Shown here piece after piece: positions 26,524-35,147 of a DNA stretch of 64,000 nt. Position 1 is the first letter of the stretch. The number at the start of each line of letters is the position of its first letter. A program made the position numbers and the translations under genes. Location of the stretch: assembly GCF_029369745.1 (NCBI RefSeq), contig NZ_CP120210.1:1302001-1366000 (forward strand), given 5' to 3'. This stretch comes from Amycolatopsis sp. QT-25. GTDB lineage: Bacteria; Actinomycetota; Actinomycetes; Mycobacteriales; Pseudonocardiaceae. The notes below the pieces were generated by a model. It did no database searches. It worked only from the letters and a program-made list of their open reading frames with translations, and was not told where the DNA came from.

Positions 26524-27213
26524 ATGCAGGTGCTGACCTCAGGCCATTACAACGCGCACACCCACGCCGTGCTGTCCGTCGACATCGTCGGTTCGTCCAA
26601 GGCCAGTGACGACCTGTTGGACCCGATGAAGAACGAGATGGAAACGCTGGTTTCCCGCTCGTTCACCGCGGTCGGCCTCGCTCCGGGGGAAGCGCGTCAT
26701 TTCCGGGAGACCGGGGACGGGCTGATGGTCGCCTATCCGGACCACGCCGTCGGCCAGCTCTGCGAGGTCGTGTTCCATTTGGACCATCTGCTGCGGACCC
26801 GCAACCGCTACGCCAGGGTCCCGATGCGGGCGCGGGTGGCGGTCCACATGGGACCGATGGCGGACAACCACCGTTACCACCGCACGTACATCACGCTGAC
26901 CCGGCTGCTGTGCGCCGCCACCTTCAACGACGCCGTGGGCTACTGGTGCCGGTCGGACCCCACGGGCGACAAGTTCGGCGCCGGGATGATCGTCTCGCAA
27001 TCCGTGTGGCGCAACGTGGTCGAGCCGTTCGGCGTCGCGCTGGTCCCGCCGGCCCGCTGCGCCCGGATCAGTGTCACGACCCCGGATTTCGCCGACAGCG
27101 CGTGGATCCACCTGCCGGGCTTGGACGCGGAAGCGGTCCTCGCCGAACTGAACCCCGCTGTCGCGGTGCCGCTCGTCTTCGACCGGGTGAGCCGGTTGTC
27201 CACGACGGCCTGA
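26524..27213 (+). CDS. Class III nucleotide-cyclase-like protein
   Basis: This 229-aa protein resembles the catalytic domain of class III nucleotidyl cyclases. The first metal-binding aspartate is in VDIVGSS (Asp20), the second in ETGDGLMVAY (Asp65), followed by a VAVHMG strand. Base-selecting and transition-state residues are not clearly conserved, so it may use another base or be degenerate. It stands alone without receptor or membrane domain, next to a Crp/Fnr gene. ATG 26524 follows GGGGAGGGG. Confidence 0.68.
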   Translation: MQVLTSGHYNAHTHAVLSVDIVGSSKASDDLLDPMKNEMETLVSRSFTAVGLAPGEARHFRETGDGLMVAYPDHAVGQLCEVVFHLDHLLRTRNRYARVPMRARVAVHMGPMADNHRYHRTYITLTRLLCAATFNDAVGYWCRSDPTGDKFGAGMIVSQSVWRNVVEPFGVALVPPARCARISVTTPDFADSAWIHLPGLDAEAVLAELNPAVAVPLVFDRVSRLSTTA

Positions 27214-27362
27214 CCCAGACCGGGCGGTCCGGTTTCCAGGGAGGGAAAACCGTATCGCTCGCCGGTTCCCGGCCCGGTACCCCTACGCCGGGTCGGGAAC
27301 CGGACCCCCGGCGCGGGGGGTGGGGGCGCGGGTCATCCCCGCCGCGCCCCCTCGCTGCCCGG

Positions 27363-27415
27363 TCCGTGAAGGCCTCCTTGAGAGACCCTGGGTCCATCGA
27401 GGAGGCCTTCACGGA
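27363..27415. terminator. 16-bp hairpin of the GAAGGCC family
   Basis: The arms 27363-27378 and 27400-27415 are perfectly complementary (TCCGTGAAGGCCTCCT core) with a 21-nt loop. It lies between the convergent cyclase-like and DUF1996 genes. Hairpins of similar arm sequence occur near 37826, 60528 and 62349. Confidence 0.7.
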
Positions 27416-27428
27416 CTTGCGATCCGGG

Positions 27429-28910
27429 TCACTGACGGCAGCGCTTTCCGCTGTTGACGCACTTCACCAGCCGGTTCATCAACCGCTGCGACATGACGTT
27501 CGCGAAGTCGTCGTGGTCGGAGCGCGGGTTGTGCTTCTCCTGCGCGAAAGCGTCGACCGCGTAGTGGCCCGCCGCTTGGATGTCCGCCGGGATGTCGTAC
27601 ACCAGCGTGATCTTCAGCTGTGGCACGTTCTTGAAGCCACGCGGGCATCTCCCCTCGCGGTCGGAGAACACGATGTGCGTGCGGTGGTCGACGCTGTCGG
27701 TGTTCTTCCCGTCCCAGCAGTTCGGGAAGGCGTGGATACGGGCGACCTTGCTCCCTTGCGGACAGATCGGGTACAGCTCGGTGAGCCGGTCCTCGAAGCC
27801 GGTGCAGGTCCAGCTGGGCCGTGCGTTGGCCGGGCCGTTGGTGCTCTGCTTGGCGTCGCCGTAGAGCACACGCAGGAATTTCGGCATCGCGACCACCCGG
27901 CGGGCACCGCCGCTGGTGAAGGTCAGGTCGACCTTCTCGGCGCGCTGGATCTCGCCTTCGTTGTCGCCGATCTCGTTGTTGTCGTCGGCGCCGGGCAGGT
28001 CCGCGGCCTTGCCGTCGGACTTCTTCTTTTCGGCGTCGCCGGCGGCGTTGACGTTGCTGTTCTCGCCGCCGTTGTCGAGCCCGCCCTCACCGTTCTGCTT
28101 CACCGCGCAACCGGCGAGCTGGTCTTCGTTCTTCGCGACCGGTTTGCCCGCCTGACGCAGGGTGTCGGTGATCTTCCGAATCGACGGCTTGCGTTCGTTC
28201 TTCAGTTCGCCGAGCACCCGGTCCGCTTGTTTTCCCTGCGCCAGCTGGTTGTTCGCGTTGTCGGAGTCCTGGTCGAGCTGGTCGAGGTTTTCGTCGACCG
28301 CGGGCATGGCCTGGTCGGGGACCTCGCTGAGTTCGTCGAGTTCGCTGGCGACGTCGGGGCAGTCGACCTGGGCACCCGCCTCGTCCTCGACCGCGTTCGC
28401 CCGGTCGGCGGCGAGTTTCTCCTCGTTCGCCGCCTCGTTCTCTTCCTTCTCCTCGGTGTTGATCCGGACGACCGGCCAGAAATACGCGGACTTGTCGCCG
28501 TTCTTGCAGGTCGTGCCCGCACGCAACAGGCTCTTGTTGTTCGAATCCGCGTTGGTCGACAGGTTTCCGACGTAGTCGTGGAGGTGCTCGGCTCCATTGC
28601 GGACACCGGGCTGGGCGATGAAGTTGTCGCCGTTGAAGTGGCCGTTCTCGTTGCGGCCGCAGTCCACGGTGAACGTTCCCCGTGCGCCTCGGTTCGCGAG
28701 GCCGAGGTTGACGTTGGTGCCACGGGGGACCTTCGTGATGTCGATGAAGAACGACTTGTCCGCGCCGTCGGCCCTGGCCGCGCCGGGGGTTCCGGTGGTG
28801 GTGACCACGACGATCCCGCCGACGGCGAGGGCGAGCGCGAGGCCGCCGGTGGCGACCTTGGTGCGTCGTGCCATGCGGTGGCGACCGGCGGTTTTGAGGT
28901 TGCGGGGCAT
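27429..28910 (-). CDS. Secreted DUF1996 protein with a charged insert
   Basis: This 493-aa protein has an N-terminal signal/anchor (about residues 15-40). DUF1996 is recognised from its N-terminal part (HLHDYVGN) and its C-terminal part (IHAFPNCWDGKNTDSVDHRTHIVFSD). About 180 residues of Glu/Asp/Asn/Lys-rich, low-complexity sequence (about 150-330) separate the two parts, which in most homologues are contiguous or nearly so. The function of DUF1996 is unknown; fungal and actinobacterial members are secreted. ATG 28910 is chosen for GAGGTG nine bases upstream; GTG 28922 is in frame. Confidence 0.8.
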   Translation of the reverse strand: MPRNLKTAGRHRMARRTKVATGGLALALAVGGIVVVTTTGTPGAARADGADKSFFIDITKVPRGTNVNLGLANRGARGTFTVDCGRNENGHFNGDNFIAQPGVRNGAEHLHDYVGNLSTNADSNNKSLLRAGTTCKNGDKSAYFWPVVRINTEEKEENEAANEEKLAADRANAVEDEAGAQVDCPDVASELDELSEVPDQAMPAVDENLDQLDQDSDNANNQLAQGKQADRVLGELKNERKPSIRKITDTLRQAGKPVAKNEDQLAGCAVKQNGEGGLDNGGENSNVNAAGDAEKKKSDGKAADLPGADDNNEIGDNEGEIQRAEKVDLTFTSGGARRVVAMPKFLRVLYGDAKQSTNGPANARPSWTCTGFEDRLTELYPICPQGSKVARIHAFPNCWDGKNTDSVDHRTHIVFSDREGRCPRGFKNVPQLKITLVYDIPADIQAAGHYAVDAFAQEKHNPRSDHDDFANVMSQRLMNRLVKCVNSGKRCRQ

Positions 28911-29182
28911 GAACTTGTTCACCTCGTTCGGTGTCGTTGCCCGGAGCCCGGGGAGGTGGCGCCGGCACCGCCGACGTCACTGACTCCGTGTTGGCTGAAA
29001 CGGCCCCGAAGTGAGCACGGTTCAAAAAGCGATCTCGCCGTTATCTTTTCGTTACCTTCAGTGGAGGTGGCAAGCGATGTCCAGAACAAGGCCGATCGGC
29101 CCCCGCAAGGCGAGCGGAGTGAGGCACACCGTCGCCGGCGTTCCCCGGCTCTCGTTGACGTAAGCCGGGCCCGGTCAGCGGG

Positions 29183-30694
29183 TCAGCCGTCCACCTCGTC
29201 CTTCGGTTCCGCCTCGGCGGGACGGGAAGGCAGCAACCGCTTGAGCACCGGGAAGAACACGATTCCCAGGATGATCACGTAGACCACGATCGCGAACGGG
29301 GTGTCGACCAATCCGCTCAGGCTGCCGTCGCTCAGTTGCAGCGCGCGCCGCATCTGCTGTTCGGCGGCCGGGCCGAGGATGACGCCGATGATCGCCGGCA
29401 GCACCGGGAGGCCGTAACGGCGCATCGCGAAGCCGATCAGGCCGATCACGAACATCACGAGCAGATCGAAGATGTCCGCGTTGACCGCGTACGCGCCGAC
29501 ACTGGCGAAGAACAGGATGCCCGCGTAGAGGTACGGCCGCGGGATCCGCAGCAGCTTCGCCCACAGCGGCGCCAGCGGCAGGTTCAGCACCAGCAGCAGC
29601 GTCAGTCCGACGAACAGCGAGGCGATCAGGCCCCACACCAGCGAAGACTCCCGTTCGAACAGCAGCGGACCCGGCTGGATGCCGTACTGCTGGAACGCCG
29701 CGAGCATCACCGCCGCGACCGCGGTGGTCGGGAGGCCGAGCGTCAGCATCGAGACCAGCGTCCCGGCGGCGGAGGCCGAAGCCGTCGCTTCCGGGCCCGC
29801 GACGCCTTCGATGGCGCCCTTGCCGAACTCGTCCTTGTGCTTCGAGAGCCGCTTTTCCATGACGTAGGAAAGGAACGTCGGGATCTCCGCGCCACCGGCG
29901 GGCACCGCGCCGAAGGGGAACCCGATGAGCGGCCCGCGCAGCCACGGCTTCCACGTCCGCTTCAGATCCGCGCGCGAAAGCCACGGCCTGCCGACCGGGA
30001 TCGGCTCGAACGCGGTGCGCCGCAGATGCGCGGCGACCCACAGCGACTCGCCGACGGCGAACAGCGCCACCGCGACGATGACGACGTCGACGCCGTCGGC
30101 CAGATGCAGCGAGCCGAAGGTCAGCCGCTGCTGGCCGGTCATCTCGTCCAGTCCGACCAGGCCGATGGTGAGCCCGATCAGCAGCGACGCCACCCCGCGG
30201 ATCCGGGAGCTGCCGAGCACCGAGGTGACCGCGATGAACGCCAGCACCATGATCGCGAACAGATCCGGCGCGCCGATGTCGACGGCGTGTTTCGCGATCA
30301 CCGGGGCCAGCACGACCAGCGCGATCGTGCCGAGGATGCCGCCGACGAAATGCCCGATCGCGGCCGCCGCAAGCGCTTGCGCGCCGCGCCCCTTGCGGGC
30401 CATCGGGTTGCCGTCGATGGCCGCGACCACCGCCGCGCTCTCCCCAGGGGTGTTCAGCAGGATCGACGTCGTCGAGCCGCCGAACATCCCGCCGTAGTAG
30501 ATGCCGGCGAACATGATGAACGCGCCGGTGGGCTCCAGCCCGTAGGTCACCGGGAGCAGCAGCGCCACCGCCATGGCCGGGCCGATCCCCGGCAGCACGC
30601 CGATCGCGGTCCCCAGCAGGACCCCGATCGCCGCCATCGCGATGTGGGTCGGCGTCAGTGCGGTACCGAAGCCGTCGATGAGCTGCTGAAGCAT
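29183..30694 (-). CDS. tctA: Tripartite tricarboxylate transporter large membrane subunit
   Basis: This 503-aa polytopic protein belongs to the TctA family, the main channel of TTT transporters for citrate or other carboxylates. The family signature [22 protein letters not shown] is near residue 33, a second conserved block [14 protein letters not shown] near 72, and a C-half repeat includes [12 protein letters not shown]. Its ATG shares one base with the stop of tctB (TGATG). The order tctC-tctB-tctA and a divergent two-component system complete a textbook locus. Confidence 0.93.
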   Translation of the reverse strand: MLQQLIDGFGTALTPTHIAMAAIGVLLGTAIGVLPGIGPAMAVALLLPVTYGLEPTGAFIMFAGIYYGGMFGGSTTSILLNTPGESAAVVAAIDGNPMARKGRGAQALAAAAIGHFVGGILGTIALVVLAPVIAKHAVDIGAPDLFAIMVLAFIAVTSVLGSSRIRGVASLLIGLTIGLVGLDEMTGQQRLTFGSLHLADGVDVVIVAVALFAVGESLWVAAHLRRTAFEPIPVGRPWLSRADLKRTWKPWLRGPLIGFPFGAVPAGGAEIPTFLSYVMEKRLSKHKDEFGKGAIEGVAGPEATASASAAGTLVSMLTLGLPTTAVAAVMLAAFQQYGIQPGPLLFERESSLVWGLIASLFVGLTLLLVLNLPLAPLWAKLLRIPRPYLYAGILFFASVGAYAVNADIFDLLVMFVIGLIGFAMRRYGLPVLPAIIGVILGPAAEQQMRRALQLSDGSLSGLVDTPFAIVVYVIILGIVFFPVLKRLLPSRPAEAEPKDEVDG

Positions 30695-31191
30695 CAGAAC
30701 ACCTCCATCAACGGGCCACCGGGGAGCGGGACACCGAGCAGGTTGTTGAAGATCAGGAAGGTCGCGACGGACAGGCCCGCCGCGATCAGCGGGTCACGCA
30801 CCGGGTTGCGGCTGCCGAGCGCGTACGCCGCGCCCCAGAACAGGATCGCGCCCGAGATCGGGAACCCGACCAGGCCGATCAGCGCCGCGTTGGCGAGGAA
30901 GGCACCGCACAGCACCAGGACCGTGCGCAGGTCGGCGGGCGCGGCGAGGTCGATGTCCTCGCCGCCCTCGGCCTCGCCCTTGCCGCCGCGCAGCACGTCG
31001 CGCGCCAGCAGCACGGCGACGATCACCAACAGCGAGCCGACCAGGATCGGCACCGCCTTCGGCCCCACGGGACCGCGCTGGGCGAAGTCGGCGGGAATGC
31101 TCAGCGCGTCGGTGAGCACCAGGACGCCGAGTACCACGAGCCCGACGCTCACCCCGAGTTCGGAGCGCTCCTTCAGCCACGTGGTCGTCAT
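30694..31191 (-). CDS. tctB: Tripartite tricarboxylate transporter small membrane subunit
   Basis: This 165-aa protein has four hydrophobic segments, as usual for TctB, with a charged cytoplasmic loop (about residues 75-95, GGKGEAEGGEDID). It supports TctA in the membrane. ATG 31191 overlaps the tctC stop by four bases and its stop overlaps the tctA start by one. TctB sequences are poorly conserved, so the call leans on size, topology and position. Confidence 0.88.
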   Translation of the reverse strand: MTTTWLKERSELGVSVGLVVLGVLVLTDALSIPADFAQRGPVGPKAVPILVGSLLVIVAVLLARDVLRGGKGEAEGGEDIDLAAPADLRTVLVLCGAFLANAALIGLVGFPISGAILFWGAAYALGSRNPVRDPLIAAGLSVATFLIFNNLLGVPLPGGPLMEVF

Positions 31192-32174
31192 GCCAGACCC
31201 AGCTCTTTCAGCACCGTTGCCACTCGAGTGTTCTCCTCTTCGAGAAACGAACCGAACTGCTCCCCCGGCGCGAACGCCCCGGTCCATCCGTTGCGCTGCA
31301 AGGCCTCTTGCCACTGCGGCGTCTTCTGCAGCCGGTCGAACAGGCCGACCAGCTTCGCGCGGTCCGCCTCGGTGATGCCGGGCGGAGCGACGATGCCGCG
31401 CCAGTTGGTGAACTTGACGTCCACACCGGACTCCGCGAGCGTCGGCGCGTCGATGCCGGGGATCCGCTTTTCGCTGGTGACCGCCAGCACCCGGAGCGTG
31501 CCCGCCTGGATCTGGTCGCGGTACTCGCCGACCCCCGAGACCCCGAACGCGACCTTGCCGCCGAGGACCGACGCGAGCAGCTCGCCGCCGCCGTCGAACT
31601 GGACGTAGTTGACCGCCTTGGGCGTCAGGCCGACGGCCTTCGCCATCAGCATCGGCGCCAGGTGGTCCGGCCCGCCGGGGGAGGAACCGCCGCCGACCTG
31701 GACCGCGCCGGGATCCTTCTTCCACGCCTCGACCAGCTGACCGATGTTCCGGTACGGCGAGTCCTTGCCGACCACGACGATGTCCGACTCTTCGATCAGC
31801 TTCGCCACCGGTGTGGTGTCGAGCAGCGAAGACGGCGACTTGTTCGTGAACACGCTGCCGACCACGCCGAGCCCCATGGACATGACGAGTTTGCCGTTGC
31901 CGCGTTCGGCCACCGTGCGGCCGAGGCCGACCGTGCCACCGGCGCCGGGGAGATTGAAGACCTCCGCGTTGCCGAGCAGGTCCGCGTCCTCCATCGCCTT
32001 GGTCGCCGTGCGCGCCGTGATGTCGTAACCGCCGCCGGGCGCGTTGGGCACGAGCACCCGCAACGAACGGATCTGCGAGCCCTCGTCGGCCTCGCTGCCC
32101 GGGGTGAGCAACGGTGGCACCAGCAAGACGGCGACGAGCGCCGCCGCGATGGCCAGCCAGTTACTGGGCTTCAC
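31188..32174 (-). CDS. tctC: Tripartite tricarboxylate transporter substrate-binding protein
   Basis: This 328-aa Bug/TctC-family protein catches the carboxylate outside the membrane. It has an N-terminal signal (about residues 5-25), then LRVLVPNAPGGGYDITAR, the conserved carboxylate-binding loop PNAPGGGYD, and a later NYVQFDGGGELLASVLGGKVAFG. GTG 32174 follows AGGGATCACA. Only one binding protein is present; its true substrate cannot be predicted from sequence. Confidence 0.92.
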   Translation of the reverse strand: MKPSNWLAIAAALVAVLLVPPLLTPGSEADEGSQIRSLRVLVPNAPGGGYDITARTATKAMEDADLLGNAEVFNLPGAGGTVGLGRTVAERGNGKLVMSMGLGVVGSVFTNKSPSSLLDTTPVAKLIEESDIVVVGKDSPYRNIGQLVEAWKKDPGAVQVGGGSSPGGPDHLAPMLMAKAVGLTPKAVNYVQFDGGGELLASVLGGKVAFGVSGVGEYRDQIQAGTLRVLAVTSEKRIPGIDAPTLAESGVDVKFTNWRGIVAPPGITEADRAKLVGLFDRLQKTPQWQEALQRNGWTGAFAPGEQFGSFLEEENTRVATVLKELGLA

Positions 32175-32202
32175 TGTGATCCCTGCCTCTCTGCCGCGTG
32201 GT

Positions 32203-32237
32203 GGGACATGGTGCACTCGTGCGCACAGGGATGTCCC
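32203..32237. promoter_or_regulatory. Inverted repeat in the tctC / sensor kinase divergent gap
   Basis: The 7-bp arms GGGACAT (32203-32209) and ATGTCCC (32231-32237) lie in the 114-bp region between divergent tctC and the sensor gene. This is a plausible site for the CitB-type response regulator. Confidence 0.35.
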
Positions 32238-32288
32238 GCTTGCGGGCCCAATGGTTGTTGTGGTCGTTTTGGTCACGCGGAGGTGGCG

Positions 32289-33836
32289 ATGGGTGCTCGG
32301 GGTTCCTTGGCCCGCCAGCTCCTCGTGTGGCAACTCGTGGTCGTGACCTGCCTACTGTGCGCGGTGGGCGTGCTGGCCGTCGTCCAGGCGGGGAACAGTT
32401 TCCGCACGACCGAGGGACGCCGGGCGCTTTCGGTCGCGGAGAGTGTCGCCGCCCAGGGGGTCGTGGGCGACCTTTCGAACAGCCCGTTCGAACTGAACGC
32501 GCCCGCGGAGACCGCGCGGAGCTTCTCCGGGGTGGATTTCGTGGTGATCGCCGGAGCGGACCGTTCCGTGCTCGCGTCACCGGATCCGGGTCAGGTGCGG
32601 ACGCTGCTCGACATCGGGGAGAGCACCGTCCTCTCTGGACGGTCCTGGGTCGGCGAACTTGACGGGTCGATCGTGGCGCACGTCCCGGTGCTCGACGAAA
32701 AGGGCGGCAAGGTGGTCCGCATGGTCGCGGTGGGCTCGAAGTCGCCCGGCTTCTTCGCCGGGGTGCTCGACTCGCCGGACAACGCCCTGCGGGTGCTGGG
32801 TGTCGCGCTGGTGATCGGCGTGAGCGGTTCGCTGCTGCTGGCGCGGCGCGTGAAAAACCAGACGCTCGGCCTGGAGCCGCACGAGATCACCGCATTGGTG
32901 GAGAACCGGGAGGCGCTCCTGCACGGCATCAAGGAGGGCGTCGTCGGCCTGGACCCGCAGCACCGGATCACCCTGGTGAACGATCAGGCCCGCGAGCTGC
33001 TGGCGTTGCCGTCGGACGCCGTCGGCCGGTCGGTCGAGGACCTCGACCTCAACGAACGGATCCGCGACCTGCTCACCGGCCGGGCGACCGGCGCCGACCA
33101 GATCGTGCTGCGGCAAGGGAAGGTACTGACGCTGAACCGGATGCCGATCGACGTGCGGGGCGCCGTGGTCACCCTGCGGGACCGCACCGACCTGATGACC
33201 CTGCGGGACGAACTCGACGCCAGCAAACACGCGACCGACACGCTGCGGGCGCAGGCGCACGAGTTCAGCAACCGGCTGCACACCATCTCCGGGTTGCTGG
33301 AACTCGGGGAGTACGAAGAGGTTCGCGGCTATGTCAGCCGGATCAGCTCGGCGCAGGGGGAGTGGCGGGCCGAGGTCGGTTCCCGCATCGGCGACCCCGC
33401 GGTGGCCGCCCTGCTGATCGCGAAGGCGTCGCTGGCCGCGGAACGCGGGGTCGGCCTGCGCATGGCCCCCGACAGCGAACTCGACCGGGTCGAGGACGGT
33501 CTTTCCACGGATTTGGTGACAGTGCTGGGAAATCTCGTCGACAACGCGCTGGACGCGCTGAGTTCGGCCGAACAGGGCGGCGAGCGTGGCTGGATCGAGG
33601 TCGGCGTGTGGCAGGAGGAGGACGAAGTGCGGGTGGAGGTCCGCGACTCCGGGCCGGGAGTCGCCCCGGAGATCGCGGAAGAAGTGTTCGAGCACGGCTT
33701 CACCACGAAGGCCGCCGCGCACGGCCAGCGTGGTCTCGGGCTCGCGTTGATCCGGCAGGCGTGCGTGCGGCGGGGCGGTTCCGTCGAGGTGCGCAACTCC
33801 GGCGGCGCGGTGTTCACGGCGAGGCTGCCGCGATGA
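32289..33836 (+). CDS. CitA/DcuS-type sensor histidine kinase
   Basis: This 515-aa kinase has a membrane helix (about residues 12-32), an extracytoplasmic PAS-like sensor (about 40-170; SVAESVAAQGVVGDL), a second helix (about 172-195), a cytoplasmic PAS, and a SpoB-type helix with His in AQAHEFSNRLHTISGL. A HATPase with NLVDNALDAL and GHGFTTK/GLGLALI-like boxes completes it. Family members sense citrate or C4-dicarboxylates. It is divergent from tctCBA and overlaps the response regulator gene by four bases, so it should induce the transporter. Confidence 0.92.
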   Translation: MGARGSLARQLLVWQLVVVTCLLCAVGVLAVVQAGNSFRTTEGRRALSVAESVAAQGVVGDLSNSPFELNAPAETARSFSGVDFVVIAGADRSVLASPDPGQVRTLLDIGESTVLSGRSWVGELDGSIVAHVPVLDEKGGKVVRMVAVGSKSPGFFAGVLDSPDNALRVLGVALVIGVSGSLLLARRVKNQTLGLEPHEITALVENREALLHGIKEGVVGLDPQHRITLVNDQARELLALPSDAVGRSVEDLDLNERIRDLLTGRATGADQIVLRQGKVLTLNRMPIDVRGAVVTLRDRTDLMTLRDELDASKHATDTLRAQAHEFSNRLHTISGLLELGEYEEVRGYVSRISSAQGEWRAEVGSRIGDPAVAALLIAKASLAAERGVGLRMAPDSELDRVEDGLSTDLVTVLGNLVDNALDALSSAEQGGERGWIEVGVWQEEDEVRVEVRDSGPGVAPEIAEEVFEHGFTTKAAAHGQRGLGLALIRQACVRRGGSVEVRNSGGAVFTARLPR

Positions 33837-34507
33837 TCCGGGTCCTCGTCGTCGACGACGATTTCATGGTCGCGAAAGTCCACAGTGGATACGTCACGCG
33901 CACGGAGGGTTTCGCCGTGGTCGGGGTCGCGCACACCGGCGCCGACGCGCTCCGCCTGACGCGGGAGCTGAAACCGGATCTGGTGCTGCTGGACGTCTAT
34001 CTTCCCGATCTCGACGGGCTTTCGGTGCTGCGTGAGCTGCGCGCCACCGAGGACGTCGACGTCATCCTGATCACCGCCGCGACCGACGTGGAGACCGTGC
34101 GGCAGGCGATGCGGGGCGGTGTCCTGCACTATCTGATCAAGCCGTTCGAGTACGCGTCCCTGCGGGATCAGCTCACCCATTTCGCGTCGCTGCACCAGCG
34201 GCTGGACCGGCTGGCCGAGGCGGGCCAGGCCGACGTCGACCAGGTCTTCGGCTCGCGGCCGAGCGCGAAACCCGTACTGCCCAAGGGGCTCACCGTCCAG
34301 ACCGCCCGGCTGGTGGAGACCGCGCTACGGGGCGCGGCCGGCGGGATGTCCGCGAGCGAATGCGCCGAGGCGACCGGCGTCGCGCGGGTGAGCGCGCGCC
34401 GGTACCTGGAGCATTTCGTGGCGACCGGAAAGGCCGAGGTGACCCTCAAATACGGCGGGACGGGGCGGCCCGAGCGGCGCTACCTCTGGTCCCGACCCCG
34501 CAATTAG
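33833..34507 (+). CDS. CitB/DcuR-type response regulator
   Basis: This 224-aa regulator has a receiver domain (about residues 1-120) with acidic pair VDDD, phospho-acceptor Asp in LLDVYLPDLDG (near 54) and Lys in LIKPFEYASL. The C-terminal helix-turn-helix (about 165-215; SASECAEATGVARVSARRYLEHF) is of the family type. Its ATG overlaps the kinase stop. Its stop codon overlaps that of the convergent TetR gene by four bases within a dispersed element. Confidence 0.93.
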   Translation: MIRVLVVDDDFMVAKVHSGYVTRTEGFAVVGVAHTGADALRLTRELKPDLVLLDVYLPDLDGLSVLRELRATEDVDVILITAATDVETVRQAMRGGVLHYLIKPFEYASLRDQLTHFASLHQRLDRLAEAGQADVDQVFGSRPSAKPVLPKGLTVQTARLVETALRGAAGGMSASECAEATGVARVSARRYLEHFVATGKAEVTLKYGGTGRPERRYLWSRPRN

Positions 34508-35055
34508 TCACCTACTTGCGTAGCCGGCCGGGCGCGGAGCCCGGCGATCAGGCGCGCGAGGCCGTATTCAAAGGAGGCGGCCGGATCCTCTTCGTGGTCG
34601 CCGTCGGTGTTCTGCTGTTCGTCGATCGCGCAACCGAGGGTGTACCGGCTGATCGCGAGGATCGCGTGCGTCGCGTCTTCTTCGGTGAAACCCGCCTGCC
34701 GCAATGGTTTGATCAGGGGTGTCATCGCCGAACGGCCGGTCGGCCGGGAGCCGGCGTGCAGGCGGGCACCGTCCCGATAGGACAGCAGGGTGCGGCGGAT
34801 GGTGCGGGCCCGCCGGGCCAGCCACTCGCCCCAGTCCTCCATCGCCGCGGGATCGTCGAGCGGGGCGAGCTGATCCTCCAGCATGGTCTCGGCCATCTGA
34901 TCGAGCAACGCCTGCTTGCTCTTGAAGTGCGTGTACAGCGCGGGACCCTGCACGCCGAGCTTCTCCCCGAGCTTGCGCAGGCTCAATCCGTCCAGCCCGA
35001 CCTCGTCGAGGAGTTCGAGCGCGGCTCGAACGTAGCCATCCCGTCTCACGACCAT
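34504..35055 (-). CDS. TetR-family repressor (TetR_C subgroup)
   Basis: This 183-aa repressor has an N-terminal helix-turn-helix (about residues 25-46; SLRKLGEKLGVQGPALYTHFKSK) and the TetR-type C-terminal ligand domain (about 60-175). It is divergent from an MFS exporter with a 34-bp nested palindrome between them, the classical arrangement for drug-induced efflux. The last codons (Gln-Val-Gly-Asp-stop) are encoded by the repeat at 34506-34520, suggesting the original C-terminus was replaced. ATG 35055 is preferred; TTG 35091 is in frame. Confidence 0.9.
   Translation of the reverse strand: MVVRRDGYVRAALELLDEVGLDGLSLRKLGEKLGVQGPALYTHFKSKQALLDQMAETMLEDQLAPLDDPAAMEDWGEWLARRARTIRRTLLSYRDGARLHAGSRPTGRSAMTPLIKPLRQAGFTEEDATHAILAISRYTLGCAIDEQQNTDGDHEEDPAASFEYGLARLIAGLRARPATQVGD
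34506..34520. repeat. Dispersed element AGTCACCTACTTGCG
   Basis: The same 15 bp form the arms of the hairpin at 5498-5545. Here the single copy overlaps the ends of two convergent genes and encodes the last residues of the TetR protein. Confidence 0.6.
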
Positions 35056-35101
35056 GCGCACACCTTCGCCGGTCCGTGTCGGACTTGACAACTCGGGCGA
35101 A

Positions 35102-35135
35102 TCTTATCAGTGTTAAGATCTTAACGACGATAAGA
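35102..35135. promoter_or_regulatory. 34-bp nested palindrome, TetR operator
   Basis: Outer arms TCTTATC / GATAAGA (35102-35108, 35129-35135) surround a perfect 14-bp palindrome GTTAAGATCTTAAC (35112-35125). TAAGAT -10 hexamers occur on both strands inside it, so bound repressor would silence both divergent genes. Confidence 0.8.
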
Positions 35136-35147
35136 AGTGGTGATCGG

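Noticed and set aside
26524..27213. Pycsar or CBASS anti-phage system
   Set aside because: A cyclase-like domain is present, but no TIR, membrane or nuclease effector adjoins it; the partner is a transcription factor.
26910..29282. 790-aa plus-strand frame from the cyclase-like gene through the DUF1996 gene
   Set aside because: It is out of frame with the cyclase-like gene and antisense to the secreted DUF1996 gene; no domain is seen.
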